A stretch of 64,000 nt of DNA from positions 434,001-498,000 of the forward strand of contig JARGXX010000111.1 of assembly GCA_030374765.1 (NCBI GenBank). The letters are read 5' to 3'. This DNA is from Agarophyton chilense (Eukaryota > Rhodophyta > Florideophyceae > Gracilariales > Gracilariaceae). The notes beneath the pieces are model-generated. The model ran no database searches and was not told where the DNA came from. It saw only the letters and a program-made list of their open reading frames with translations. Positions 11,101 to 23,446 of this stretch are shown piece by piece; positions within the stretch are counted from its first letter, which is position 1; every line of letters starts with the position of its first letter. Both the position numbers and the translations under genes were made by a program.

Positions 11101-12889
11101 CAAAAGTGTTTCTATACGGTCCGTGAGAAGATTATGACGTCATCTAAATAGAACAGAGCGAACTCTCATTTCACTATTAACAGTTTAATGTCCATTACCC
11201 GTTGGAAAGTGGCTGGTGCATTCTTCAAACCAAAGGGCATGCGAGTAAATCTGAACAGACCTTCATGGGCGACAGAGGTTGTCAGCGCTCTCGGACCTTC
11301 GGCCAAAAGGATTTGCCAGTATCCTGAATTAGCGTTGAGTGTGGTAAATACGACAGCTTCGCCTAAGGTATCTAGACAGTCGGCCATGCCGGGTAACCGG
11401 TATGAGTATCTCTTGGTTACTGTGTTCAGCTCTCTGTAGTCGACACAGAACCTGACGGAGCCATCTTTCTTCGCCGCGAAAACAAGGGTACTTGCCCATT
11501 CGCATTGGTTTGGAGGCGCAGGCTCTATGACCTGAGCTTTGCTCATCTTTTCCATCTGGTCGGCAACAATTTAACCACCTTTTAAGGCCGGGACGGTATG
11601 GGAGCTGGAACTGTGGTCTAGCGTCATCCTGAAGGTCAATGCTGTTTGTAGTGGCTCTGATTGTTCCCAATCTAGCCTACCACATGGCCTGGTATTCTTT
11701 GAGGAGATAAAGTAGCTGGGGCTTATAGGATTCGAATTCTGCGTCGAAAGCGATTGTCCCCTCCCAAAAGTCGACGCCCACTTCGGGAGTTTGCGTCGAA
11801 ACGTTATCCATTTGGGCCCTAATGATGGCTACGGGCGCCGGTAGAGTGATGCCAATCAGTGTACTTTTTAGGTAACCGTAGAGGTTTATCTCCGAAGTTT
11901 CTGATCATGCCCAAGTCGGGCCTGTTGGGATGGATGTCTATTACTCCATGGGCCATCAAGGTAAGGTGCTTCAAAATCGGTTTGGGATGGTTCTGAATCG
12001 TTACGAAACCTGAGGACTGGAAACAACTGATATGGAGATTTGAGTCCTCGGGGATATTTGTATGGCCTTTGACAGGCGAACGTTCTTGGACTTCCTGTTT
12101 TTGGAGACAACCGCTCGTTTGCGGTTAGCTTCTGGCCCTGGGGCGGAACCAGTTAGGGAGATGGGAAATGCGCGGTAGAACGCGACTTTTTTAAGGCTTG
12201 GAAAAATAGCCTAAATGTATGGATCGATAAAGGAGGTCCCTAGGATTGCCTCAGCGCCCATGTTAGGACATACAAGGAACCACGGGGGGACTTTTAATTG
12301 TCCTAACTGGAGGTAAAGCGGTTCTATCTCTTTAATTTCCATTCGTCTACGTGATGCATCGGTAAAACTTGGGGTCTTCCTTGCCTGCACGAAATCTTTT
12401 CAACTGAGTGGGAGTAGCCTAGGATGGATCAACCCTAGTAGAATCAAGTTTGGTCTTCACAGGGCTCTCAGAGTGCTGGACGAGTGCAGCAGTGCTTGTA
12501 CAGTGTCATTGGAGTACACGTGGTATTCCTCAGTCTGCATTGCACGTTTCATAGAATACACACGAAGTGCTGGCAGTGATATTCTGCCCAAAGAGTGCGA
12601 GCCGGGAAAATCAATACAAAATCCTGCAATTTAATGAAACAAAGAGATACTGGGATGTACTTAATACTTTGTTCAAGGCAAGTAACTCTTCATATAAGAA
12701 ATTTTATTCAAAATTGTGAGGGTATTCGGAGGGCATATGGATTTAATTGTGTTATAATGAAAGTAATTGGAGTGCACATGGGGCTGTTCTTTTTCTGGCT
12801 TGGTCGCTGCAGCATACTAGACAAAAGTAGAGTGCAATCGGAACAGCCTGAGAAAAGATTTAAAGAAATTTGTTAGATCGACACATACT

Positions 12890-13548
12890 ATCGCCAACTT
12901 CTTGAATACGCGAGTGGCTTTGTCGGCCGTAATTGCTACCATTCAGTATATTGGGTTTTTGAAGGACACAAGCCAAGAAGGCTGTGTGATGATATAACAC
13001 CTTTTAAATGTCAGTTTTGGTGGTTGGTATCACATCCTTTGTTACAGCTTCGGTAATCTGTGCTTCGGTCAAGTAATTATTCACGGCTTCCCAAGTCATT
13101 CGCATTGGTGTCTGCCCTTTCAGTCCCTTTGATTTTAGAGACCTGTTGCTATTCTGCCTGTCTTATTTTCGACGAACATTTCGACACAATACCGGTCGGA
13201 CCGGTAACAGCCGTTTTCTCTCGGCGATGTTCCATGCCTCAGTACTTTTTTTAGCTTCATCGCCGTGTACGTTAGCAAAATCCGCACTAAACTCTTCAAA
13301 CTACGGCTCTTTCGCGGTGACATCACTCGATTCGGCTTTCAATCGGTCTTCATCAGAATATTTCTTAGCTGGTCCGCTGGTTTTCGTTTCTCTAATCTCC
13401 TGCGAAGAACAGACTGATAAGCGGAAGAAGTCATTTTATAACGTCAGGTTGGTTCAAGTGGGCTTTTCGAGAGGCACTTCTTCCGTGTGAACTACTTGTT
13501 CAATGTTTTTCAGTTCAGAAGAAATCGTACATTCAATTTTAGCATTGG
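12890..13548 (-). pseudogene. Unrecognised decayed coding relic, minus strand (second piece)
   Basis: Immediately left of the E2 5' LTR the minus strand again reads like old coding DNA. Peptides such as AKIECTISSELKNIEQVVH (about 13545-13490), a Lys/Glu/Ser-rich part, and MTWEAVNNYLTEAQITEAV (about 13105-13045) appear. It is broken and has no recognised domain. It lies between E1 and E2 and fits the same interrupted relic as the flanking pieces. Confidence 0.35.
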
Positions 13549-13994
13549 TGTGAAATAGCGATGATAGCAGCTGAGCCCTGCAAGCAGCTGGGTCCTGAAG
13601 GATCTTGCAGATGACACGTGGACGGGTCGACCTCAGTTGAACTGATGTAGACTATTATATATTTTTAATCAGTGTAATAGATTAGTATTGCAGTGCCAGG
13701 AAGATCTCAGCACCTCGCCAGTACTATTTACTTGGCTCGATTGACACTTCTACCTCAGAGTACGGTAGGCACCGTTAGGGTACTAAATAACCCCATTTGG
13801 TATATTAATTCCACCCTCTGGTCTTCAATCCATCGTTTCCGTAGCTCCAACGGGTAGGACTACGCAGTAAACGCCAGCCCAATGCTCCCAGTACTCTGGG
13901 AGTGCCGCCGTCAAGGATTCGCTTCTTAGGAACAGTTCTACCACGCTCCCGCCGGTCGAGACCGTTACGCTGACCCAGCCGTCATTGCGTTACA
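13549..13994 (+). repeat. E2 5' LTR (family A)
   Basis: 446 bp, starting TGTGAAATAG and ending GCGTTACA, aligned end to end with the solo LTR at 61342-61787. Its antisense tRNA-like segment is the most degraded of the four copies. Confidence 0.88.
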
Positions 13995-13997
13995 TTT

Positions 13998-14011
13998 TGG
14001 TCTCCCGACTA
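13998..14011 (+). other. E2 primer-binding site
   Basis: TGGTCTCCCGACTA begins three bases after the LTR. This is the usual position, and the usual TGG start is complementary to a tRNA CCA end. E3 uses the same first 13 bases (35903). The primer tRNA would end ...GTCGGGAGACCA; I could not name it. Confidence 0.75.
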
Positions 14012-14118
14012 ACAACCCTTGGGATTAATTAAAAGGACCACCGGAACTAAGAATTATCCGGATTCTAACCTTTGGTTTAAATCCCCGTCGGACCAGCATT
14101 ACGGAAGCATCCACCATT

Positions 14119-15610
14119 ATGGATGTAGGAAACACAGCCAACCGACCCAACCATAGGACTACCTCGGCAGGAACAGCTGCCACTGCGACGCCGACGATGT
14201 CGCCTGAACCTAAGGTTGATAATGTTAGCAAGCTCAGGAGCACGAGAAGCCAGCGGCAAGGAGTACTGACTCCCATGCACGACCCTGAAAGGATTCGCCT
14301 AGAACCTACGGTGGCAGTGCGTTTACTAGAACGCCTCACCAGGGCCACCTCTAGGCCAGGAACACTACAAGAAGAACCCCGTAAAACTGAAAGAATTAGA
14401 GAGAATACTCCTGCCGGACTTGCCGACCTTCTCTGGTCCCGTCCCCATGAGCTATGCTCAGCCCCTGTGGATTTCATTGTGGACATGCGACTCGCCACGG
14501 CGATCGCTGACCATACGGATTACCTAGTTACTCGAATCGTCCCCAAGCTCATGGAGTCTGAGCTATTCATAGACTCCCTCATTCAGGCCGTTCAAAGATC
14601 AGTCACCAGCCAGTCAGGCAACACTGTCCCTAGGACCACTCCACAAGTCAACCATCCGGCTTCCATATGTCAACTCCCCACCGAACTCCCAGGAGTGGGG
14701 GCATTATCCGCCCCTCACCGGGATTACCATCAGGAAAACTCCATGGTGGGCCAATCTAGGAGCAGAAGAGAAGCTTTGCGTCTAGATGGTAGAAAGGTTT
14801 CCCATCAGGAAAATCAAAGAGTGGGACAAGCGAGGAGCAGAAGAGAAGTTTCCCGTCTAGAAGAGCGACCGCTTTCCCCACCCCACGGATTATGTGAGGT
14901 ACAGCCACCTCAGGGCTTCATCGGATCTGAAAGAGGGATCGATTTTTTAGGTGCCAATTCCTTTCGGAAGAAAAGAAGCAACCGCAGGAGAAGGAAGCAC
15001 AGAAGGAGAAAAAGAAGAGACCATTCGGATACGAGGGATTCCGAATCGGCCTCGACCGATACGACCGACTCGGAAGTAAATGAGGCTACTGTTCGAGGCC
15101 TCAGACCAGTGGCAACAATCAAAGAACTTTTCGACAAGGTTCTAGACTACCGGAATTAACCGCTGGCTGACAGGTCAGTTAAGTATTCTTGTTCGGTGGC
15201 TCGCAGAGTGGCCAAATGGGCCAAACGGATGCAACTAATCATTACGGACAGGTTTTCGGGCTCCGATCACATTGCTGTACTTAGGTTTCTCAGTTTATTC
15301 CGTACGGCCTGCGATCAGAACGGTGTCCACGAGGGCGCCGCTCTGTTCCTTTTCCATTGCTTCGCTACAGGATAGGAGCGTGACTGAGTGGTTTCGAAGA
15401 TATCTGGCACAACTGACCTCGTGGATGCTCAAGACTGTGAGTTCCTCAGGTCATACCCCCAGTTTGTTCATCACCTCTTGGAAACTTACGCCACGGATGA
15501 CGTTATAATGGATGCCCACCAGGAAGTGATATCCTTGAGGCAGAGCTCCAACATGACCGATTCCAATTTCGCGGGCGACTTATGGAAGAAGGCTTACCGA
15601 TATTGAAACT
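14119..15610 (+). other. E2 gag region
   Basis: A 346-codon frame (14119-15159) is followed by further gag-like sequence to about 15610. The protein starts Ala/Thr/Pro-rich and has two similar Arg-Ser-Arg-Arg-Glu segments near residues 215-245. It ends in a very basic Arg/Lys tract next to an acidic Ser/Thr/Asp tract, a style also seen in the E3 gag. The region is broken. Confidence 0.7.
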
Positions 15611-16399
15611 CGCTCTCCAAAGGACGGCTTAAATGTCACTTCATCATGGGATTACTCCCTGCCATTCGAACACATGTGCGTAGTTACCACACGGAAAACC
15701 CGCAATACTCCTTCCAAAGGATCGTTACCTACGCCAAGGGTTATGGCAAAACCTACAGGACCTTTAGGCGCAACGCTGATATATCCAGAGGACAACCAAC
15801 TCCTTTTCGTAAACCCAACTAAGCCCATTTGGTTACCTCCACAAAAAAAGAAATGGATGCGTCACTCCATTATGCCGATTCGGGAGATGTCATCCCGGTC
15901 GATTTCAGTGCTCTTGCGTCCGGGCCCCCATAATATACCTCCCAGGGAAGTACCGCGACCACTGGACCACCCACACCCAAGTATGCTGTCTTTCCGCCCA
16001 GCAAGGACGTTTTATATCGCTCCCCAAGGGCTTGCTTCCTCTGCCTTTCCGTGACCTAACCTTGTGACTGTACGAGGTATCTGCCTGAGAACGCACGTAA
16101 AACACTCCCAGCCCTAAGGGAAGAGAATTACTGGGTGCGGAGATCCGAAGGAATATATAACAGGGAACAGCAATGAACCACAGAAACACCTGGGAGCTCA
16201 CGATTTGCCGAGTCTCCGGATACTCTGATCGAAGCCCCACAGGTCCACGCCATTGTAGACCCTTAGGACGACCCCGTGGAAGAATCCTATCTTTAGGAAG
16301 AAACGGAAACCCCATCGGAAAACTCCTAGAGAGATGACTCGAGGCAAATCCCCCCTCCTTGAGCCACTGCCCAAACCAAATGGATGGTCATGAGCCAAA

Positions 16400-19300
16400 G
16401 AGCTCCTCACCTGTCGATACAAACCACAAACAATGTACCACTCAGGATGAACCACGATTGGAACACAGTAACGACCGCGTCTGTATCTTCAGGAAAGAGA
16501 ACGATAAAGTTCGAGTAGCCGTACGACTTCTTTCCAACAACTCTCGAGTCACCACAGCTGTATTGGTCACATACGCTGGTCCCAACTTGGTCCATCCTAA
16601 GCTGCTCCAACTGGGCTGGCAAGATTTCGTTCAGGAAAGGAAGATTCCAAGGATTACCGATGCTTTCCAGGAAAGGAGATTCCAAGGATTACCGATGCGT
16701 CTCGTAGACCAATTGACATTACAGAGATAGTACCACTTCACGTCCAGGTAGGACAATTCAAAGTCCGGACGTGGTTTTTTTATGTCCTAACTCGGGCGCC
16801 GAGGTAATCCTAGGGACCTCCTTTTTCCACCGATACATTAAGGACATTTATCCAGGCCTTAGAAACCTCGCGTTCTACCGCGTACCTTTCATCTCCATAA
16901 CTGGTTCAACCCCAGGGCCAGAAGCTATCCGCAAACGAGCGGTTGTCTCCGAAAACACGAAGTCCAGTAACATTCGCCTGTCAAAGGCCATGACGATACC
17001 GCCGATGACCCAATTCGCTCTATCGGTCCATTCCCAGTTCTCAGGTCTCTTAAAGATTCAGAGCCACCCGAAAACGGTTCTGAAGCACCTTACCTTGATG
17101 GCCAATGGAATAATAGACATCCACCCCAGCAGGTCCTTTTTGGTCACAATCAGAAACTTCCGAGATAGACGCGTGCCGTTCCCAAAGGGTACAGTGATTG
17201 GTATCACTCTAACCGTACGAGTGGTCATTAGGGAGGCCGAAATGGGGAACCTGGTGACGCCAACTCCGGACGAGGACGTCGACTCTTGAGAGGGGACGGT
17301 CGCTATTGGGCGTAGAATTCGAATTCTACAGGCCCCAGGTACTTGATCTTCTCAAGGAATACCAGGCCATGTACTCAAAAAGATTTGGCACAATCAGAGC
17401 CACTACACACTGCATTGACCTTCAGGATGACGCTAGACCACAGTTCCAGCTCCCATACCGTACCGACCTTAAAGGTAGGGAAATCGTCGCCCACAAAATG
17501 GACAAGATGCGCAAAGCTCAATTAATAGAGCCGGCGCTTCCAAACCAATCCGAATGGGCAAATCTCCTTGTCCTCTTGGCGAAGAAAGATGGCTCCGTCA
17601 GGTTCTGTGTCGATTACAGGAAGCTGAACGCAGTCACCGAGAGGGACTCATACCCGATACCCCGCATGGACGAATGTCGGGATTCCTTGGACGAAGCTGT
17701 CGTATTTGCCACACTAAACTCTAACTATGGATACTGAAAAATCCCTTTGGCCGAAGAGTCGAGAGCGCTGAAAACCTTTACCACCCATGAAGGTCTGTTG
17801 AGCTTTACTCGTATGCCCTTCGTTTAAAGAACGCACAAGCCACTTTTCAACGGGTAATGGACATTTTATTGTCCAGGGTCAAATAGAAGTTCGCCCTGTT
17901 CTATTTATATGACGTCAAAAGCTTCTCACAGACCGTAAAGGAATACTTTTGCCACATGAAAAGGTGCTAACAATCCTACAGGGCGCTGGAGTAACACTGA
18001 AGTTCCGCAAATGCGCTTTCTCTAAGGCCTCAGTAGACTATCTCGGTCAAGTCTTCCTCCCAGGAAAGCTAGAGGTGGCCACACGGACCACAAATGCGAT
18101 TCGCCGGGCTAAGCCCCCTAGGACCCACATGGAACTACAAACCTTCGTCGGCTTGTGCAAAGTTTACCGACGGTTTGCGCAAGACTGCGCCAAGATCTCA
18201 GCTCCTCTCAATGCGATACTGAAGAAGGGTACACCTTCGGAGTTGGAAGCCCCTACCGACGACCAGTACGAAGCATTTCAGACCTTAACGGACAAATTGC
18301 TGAACCCACCCATAGTGGCTTTATCAAAGCCCAATAGGCCTTTCGTCCTGGACACAGATGTTTCTGATGTCCAAGTGGGTTGTGCACTGCTACAGGAACA
18401 GGAGTCACCGACGGACTATTGACCTATTGGCTACTGGGGCAGAACTCTCAACAGCGTGGAGCGAAACTACAGTACGAACGAAAAGGATTGTCTAGCCATT
18501 GTATGGTCCATATTGACCCTCCGTCCGTACCACGAGGGAACCAGGTTTCCCATTTAGACAGACCATGACTCACTCCGCTGGCTATTCAATTTGACCGATG
18601 CATCGAGTCGCCTCCCTAGGTGGTGCTTCAGGCTGTCACAATATGACTACGAGATAACCTATAGGCCAGGCATCAAGCACCAGGCAGCAGATGCCCTGTC
18701 GAGAATCATTCCCGTCGGAACTGATGACACCCTATTAGACGACCTAATCTCCAACCCCATTACAGATGATGGGCCTCAGGACTACACGGAAATAACTGAC
18801 CTTATGGGTAAGGTGCAATCGGAGGACCCAAAAGTAAAGAAGAACGAAGTATACATATTGGACTGGGAGACAGTACCGCTCAATTCGGCACCACCTCAGG
18901 TTAATGCGATAATCCCGGAGGAAAAAGAGTTCCTCTCTATAAATATTCAGGAACTTCTACAGTCGCAGGTCGAAGACGAATACTGCAAGGAAACAGCCCG
19001 ACTCGTAGGAACCCCAGGATGCCTCTCCAAGTATGACGGATTTGGACTGCTATGTCGCCGCTCACTGCTGGATGGCGCACTCCAACGGGTAATACCAACT
19101 TCGCTATGGGCGCGATTCCTACACCTCGCCCATTTCCCCCGCTTGGCTGGTCACCCCGGAGGCCGACGAATGTACCAGACCGTAAGGAAGTTCTTCTACT
19201 GGCCACTTATGGCGTAGAACCTATGGAAAACCGCACGGAACTGTACATCGTGCGCACAAATCCGAGGCTCTCGCGCCAAGAATCAGTCCAAATTGATGCT

Positions 19301-20549
19301 TTCCCATGCCGCAGGTCCAATGTAATTCGTCGCAATGGATACACTTGGGCCTTTGCCTAAGTCATCCTAGGGGAAACGATTGGTTTTGGTTATAACCGAT
19401 AGGTTTTCCAAACTTACTCGAGCCCTACCCCTAGAAAAAACAAGGGCCACGGATGTCGCAACGGCATTCTTGTCCCACGGGGTGTATCCATATGCCATGC
19501 CCCTCTCCTTCCTCAGGGATACTGGCAGTCAGTTTGTATCAAAAGTTTTCTCGCATGTCTGTGCTACCTTAGGTATCAAACATGTGGCCACAACGGCATA
19601 CCACCTGCAAACCATTGGCCAAGCTGAACGCTTCAACCGCACCCTTCCGGACCGATTGGCGCACTACGTTTCGGAGCATCAATTGGACTGGGACGAATAA
19701 GTTGAGCCAGTGGTTTATGCCTACAACACGCAGGTGCAAGTTTCTACAGGGACAGCGACTTTCGAATCAACGCTAACGAGAGCGCCGCCCTCGATAGCTG
19801 TTTACCTTCAGGAGTCTATCAAACCCCAGGACATAATCGGAGGGATGACTCCTACCCAGACGAGGCGCTACTCGCGCCGACGCATTGACAGCGTTATCCA
19901 ATCGGTCAGAACTGTACTAACCAAATTCTAACGGCGCTATAAGTCCAACTTCGACAAAGCCGTTTGGAACACACCGACCTTTCGGAAAGGAGATCTGGTT
20001 TACCTGGACCGGCCACCAAAGGACAGTGAGAAACTCGAGGACACTACGCGGAAGCTCTTACCCCGCTCTACGGGACCATACAAAGTCCTTAAGGCCAATG
20101 AACACAAAATCACTTTACTCAATGACGGCCTACAGGACACGGGGTCTATTGACCGCGTCACACGAGCTCCCAGTTCCTTCGGACCACGAATGTCCCAGCC
20201 CCTTGGCCCAACGGAAACACCAGGACTTCAGATCGATAATCATGTCTTCCCACCCCCTAAGGCAGTTCCCGCGGACTCGACTAGCCCCACAGACACGATG
20301 GTCCATGCCACCTACTATGAACCATCGCTCCCAGCCGACTCCTATGGAATCGCCCCTCTGCACCACACTCTCCTTCCGGACGATGAATACCAACCGGAAT
20401 ATGTGATTGAGCGCATCATCTCCGCAGGTATGGGAGAAGATGGAACTATGCGCTATGGCGTCCGTTGGTTCGGCTACCCATTTGACGAATATACTTGGCA
20501 AGAGCCCCAAACCATTCCGGCAAATTCTATCGCTAACTATTGGCGCAGA
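16400..20549 (+). other. E2 pol region with chromodomain
   Basis: Protease lies near 16480-17290. Reverse transcriptase lies at 17306-18000 (RFCVDYRKLN is visible). The connection and RNase H follow from 18000 to 18720 (FVLDTD, and DALSRI at its end). Integrase spans about 18950-19930, with DTGSQFV and QAERFNRTL of the catalytic core. A chromodomain sits at 20397-20549 (EYVIERI, RWFGYP, YTWQEP). This order and domain place E2 in the chromovirus branch. The region is broken. Confidence 0.85.
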
Positions 20550-20929
20550 ATCAGGCACTCGGAGCGCGGTCTTCAGAAGGGGGCAACCAATTGGCGCAGA
20601 ATCAGGCACTTGAAGGGCGGCCTTCATGAGGGGGCAACCATTGGTCTGAATAATCCAGACATTGGCCCGAATAATCATAAAACACCTCCCAAACCGCCTC
20701 CAAACACGACGGTTCGCCAGAGCACGACCGTTCGTCGTAGCTCCCGCATCAGGGAACAAAAATCCAGTCCTTCGGAGACACCTGAGGAAGACCCAGGACG
20801 CTCTCAAGATGGGACACCGTCCCGGGGCACGCACATTTGAGATACAACAAAGACCTTGCAAAAGCACAAGCACTACTTTGTTAAACTTACTGGAAAAACT
20901 AACAGAGGCCTAACAGCCCTCGGTATGAC

Positions 20930-21815
20930 TGAATGAAAATACCCTTCAAGGGGGTTTCTTCCCAGAACTCAGAGATTTCGCTCGCTTGAGGACTAGCTTG
21001 GTCTATGAAAAGCTGTACCGCTATTGCGTGCTGACGGCCGGTTTGGACCGGACGTGCACGCTTTTGGAACACGTGGACTGCATGGATGCGGACGCGCGAG
21101 TGCGAGACGTGCCCCACTTGGCTCGGATTCTACCTAATGGTTAGTGTTATTTAGTAATTTTTAGTATTTATTTAGCTACGCTATCGCTACTTAGTGTCTA
21201 TTTCCGGCGCGCGCCCACTGTCAGGGGCCGCGCGCCACACTACTGAGGAAGTTGAGCACTGCTCCCCAGTAAACACCATCTTGGGAGACACCAAGGAAGG
21301 AGTCTTGGCTCTGAACTCTTCGCCGTCGGCGCGTCTTCACTGCATACTGCGTGAGCGCCCGTCGCACGTTAGTTCATCCACCCCTCTGTCGACCAGAGTG
21401 CTACTACCACCGTGGGTTCATATTTAATCGCCGACACTTGTCGTAGTATCGCCTCTATATAGGGTTTCGCCCCCGTTTTCCTCTTGTTCCTCTTTTTGGC
21501 TCTCGTGAGTGGCCGCCCCACTCACCTCGCTCGTCCACCTCATAGTAGTTTTTTTTCGCTCCTTTTCCGACAATCGCCGTGATACCGCTCCGCCTAGGAT
21601 TGGTCACACCCCGGACTGTGCCGTACTAACCTAAACACTCTAGGTATATCCCGCCGGATTGGCCTCTGTCTTACACCCGACTCCGTCGTGCCTTTCCAGA
21701 GTGGCTCTGTTTCTGTGATCCGCTGGGACGCATCTTCTCCGCCTGAGGCGTGTCTCTCAAGAGAGGAAGATCCTGACCATCTTCGTGGTGTCTCCGCTCC
21801 AATTGTTGTCATTCA
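20930..21815. repeat. Solo LTR S1 (886 bp) nested in E2, TSD ATGAC
   Basis: E1 reads straight through this point, whereas E2 carries 886 extra bases flanked by ATGAC (20925-20929 and 21816-21820). The insert starts TGAATGA and ends TCATTCA (TG...CA), and contains CTATATAGGG (about 21455) followed by a T/C-rich stretch. This fits a solo LTR of another retrotransposon family that entered E2 after E1 and E2 diverged. A non-autonomous DNA transposon with 7-bp termini is a weaker alternative. Confidence 0.7.
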
Positions 21816-21829
21816 ATGACCTGAAGGTT

Positions 21830-22707
21830 CGCGGAAGCGCTTCAAACAACAACAGAACTCACTGGGGCGGCGCAAGTGTAACACCATCGTCCTCATTGGT
21901 ACCTGCAGGAGCGAACCGGGACTAGAGTCACCCGAGGAGCCAACTGAACCAACAGAACCAGACCCAGCGAGCCGGGCACGCTTTTTTGGCGAAGATTAAT
22001 CTGAAGAACTATTGTCACCATTGAAAGCCCTTCGGTCGCTCAAATGTAGACAATATCGGGCGTTAAGGTCGGCAATAACCGTCTGGGACATCACTTTGGT
22101 GTTCTGCTGCAGGATATTGACCATAGTGGTTTTCAGATCTTGACCTCGTTGGACCACCACGGCGTAGCGCACCGAGTGGCGCGCCCAGGAGTAAGCTTCC
22201 TTCAGGACTGTCGCAATCTACATCGAGGCAGTAATACAAACGAGACTGCAGAAGGGCATGACGCACTGTCCGCGGATTTCGTCCAATGGTTTGTTCATAG
22301 CGGCCCTCGGGGCGCTCATAAGCCACTTGGTTTCCAGAGGAGCTCTCCACTTGGTTGTTCGAGGCCATGGTTCCGCTGCCCAAAGGTTGGTCCGCCGGGA
22401 AATGGACAGGAAAACCGACGGAAGCCTCACAGTCTGGAGGAGAAATGGTATGACCGACAGGCTCATAAGGCGATCGTGGCATGCGCGCGACCAATGGAAA
22501 AAACCGCGAAGGGAAGAAGAAAAGATGAAACCGAATCGGGCAGGATGAATGACGTGACTTTGAATGGACTAAGCGCGCACCGTGGTTCACGGCGTACAAC
22601 GCGCGTAGGGTCGCCAAAGGAATACGGAAGGATAGGAAAAGTGGCAAGGAACCCCCCCCCCCAAGCCGGTGCGCGAGCAGTACCTTAGGTGAACTAATTG
22701 CCAACAT
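21830..22707 (-). other. E2 antisense reading tract
   Basis: Antisense frames correspond to those of E1 at 7000-8135. The longest, 22063-22707 (214 codons), contains the shared MASNNQ, QVAYERP and LGALRRG blocks. The sequence in between is conserved between the two copies to a similar degree as pol. The product is unknown and the tract is broken. Confidence 0.45.
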
Positions 22708-22987
22708 GGCGCAAAGGGTCAGCTCTTACGCATTGGTACCGCCGAGGATGCTGGCTATGCGACGCCCTGTCCCGCCCACTGGTAACGAGAACAACTAACC
22801 CACAGGATGCTCAAAAGACGCCGACATGGCGGGCACGGCATCGCTCGTGTCCAGGCCATGAGAAAGCTGAGGTTCGCGACGTTCCGACCCCACAGGGAAG
22901 ATCGGAGGTTCACCCATACGTCAAACTAGAGCCAGACCCCCAGAAAGATGTGAGGCAATTTGGGCTTCGCCGTGAGAGTCGAATCCT

Positions 22988-23000
22988 AAAGAGGGAGATA
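22988..23000 (+). other. E2 polypurine tract
   Basis: AAAGAGGGAGATA lies directly before the 3' LTR, the expected site for plus-strand priming. Confidence 0.65.
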
Positions 23001-23446
23001 GGTGAAGGAGCGGTGATAGCGGTGGAGCCTTGCAAGCCGCCGGGCCCTGAAGGATCTTGCAGATGAAACATGGACGGTACGAAGTCAGGTGGACTCATGT
23101 AGATTATTAATTTAGTTTAATTAGTGTAATAGATTAACACCACAGTGCCAGGGAGATCTCAGCGCCTCGCCAGTACTATTTCCTTGGCTTGAGTGACGCT
23201 TGTCCTTTAGCGTACGGTAGGCGCCATTACGATACTAAATAACCCCCTTTGGAATATTAGTTCCACCCTTTGGACTTAAGCCATCGTTTCCGTAGCTCCA
23301 ATCTGTAGGACTACGCAGTAAACGCCAGCCCATTGCACCAAGTGCTCTGGGAGTGCAGCCGTAAAGGATTCAAACCTTAGGACCCGCTCTACCACGCTAC
23401 CACCGGTCGAGACCCCTGTGCTGACTTAACCCGTCATTGCGTTACA
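23001..23446 (+). repeat. E2 3' LTR (family A)
   Basis: 446 bp, collinear with the other family-A LTRs and ending GCGTTACA. On the minus strand, A- and B-box-like blocks remain, with one mismatch in the B-box (23366-23376). Confidence 0.87.

Larger units (their letters stand above)
6550..12470 (-). mobile_element. E1: Ty3/gypsy chromovirus, 5'-truncated, broken
   Basis: This minus-strand element is close kin to E2. Reading from high to low coordinates it keeps the end of the protease region, reverse transcriptase (about 11670-10980), RNase H (about 10980-10230), integrase (about 9990-9177), a chromodomain (about 8657-8526), an antisense tract, and the 3' LTR (6550-6995). Gag and the 5' LTR are gone. 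Similarity to E2 fades at about 12450-12600, so that edge is uncertain. It is broken, with roughly ten or more breaks in what remains, and is old. Confidence 0.85.
13549..23446 (+). mobile_element. E2: Ty3/gypsy chromovirus with both LTRs, broken
   Basis: A 9.9-kb element with both 446-bp LTRs, a primer-binding site, gag-like frame, pol in the order protease, reverse transcriptase, RNase H, integrase (the Ty3/gypsy order), and a C-terminal chromodomain. A nested foreign solo LTR (20930-21815), an antisense tract and a purine tract precede the 3' LTR. The LTRs differ at roughly a fifth of sites by eye, so the insertion is old. More than ten breaks are present. The outer 5-mers (ATTGG left, ACTCC right) do not match, so no target duplication is visible. 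Confidence 0.9.

Noticed and set aside
16640-20640. Short tandem duplications inside E2 pol as independent features
   Set aside because: They are part of the decay of the element and say nothing about host function.
20930-21815. S1 as a cut-and-paste DNA transposon
   Set aside because: Inverted ends are only 7 bp and begin TG/CA, the duplication is 5 bp, and a TATA box is present. A solo LTR is simpler, though not proven.
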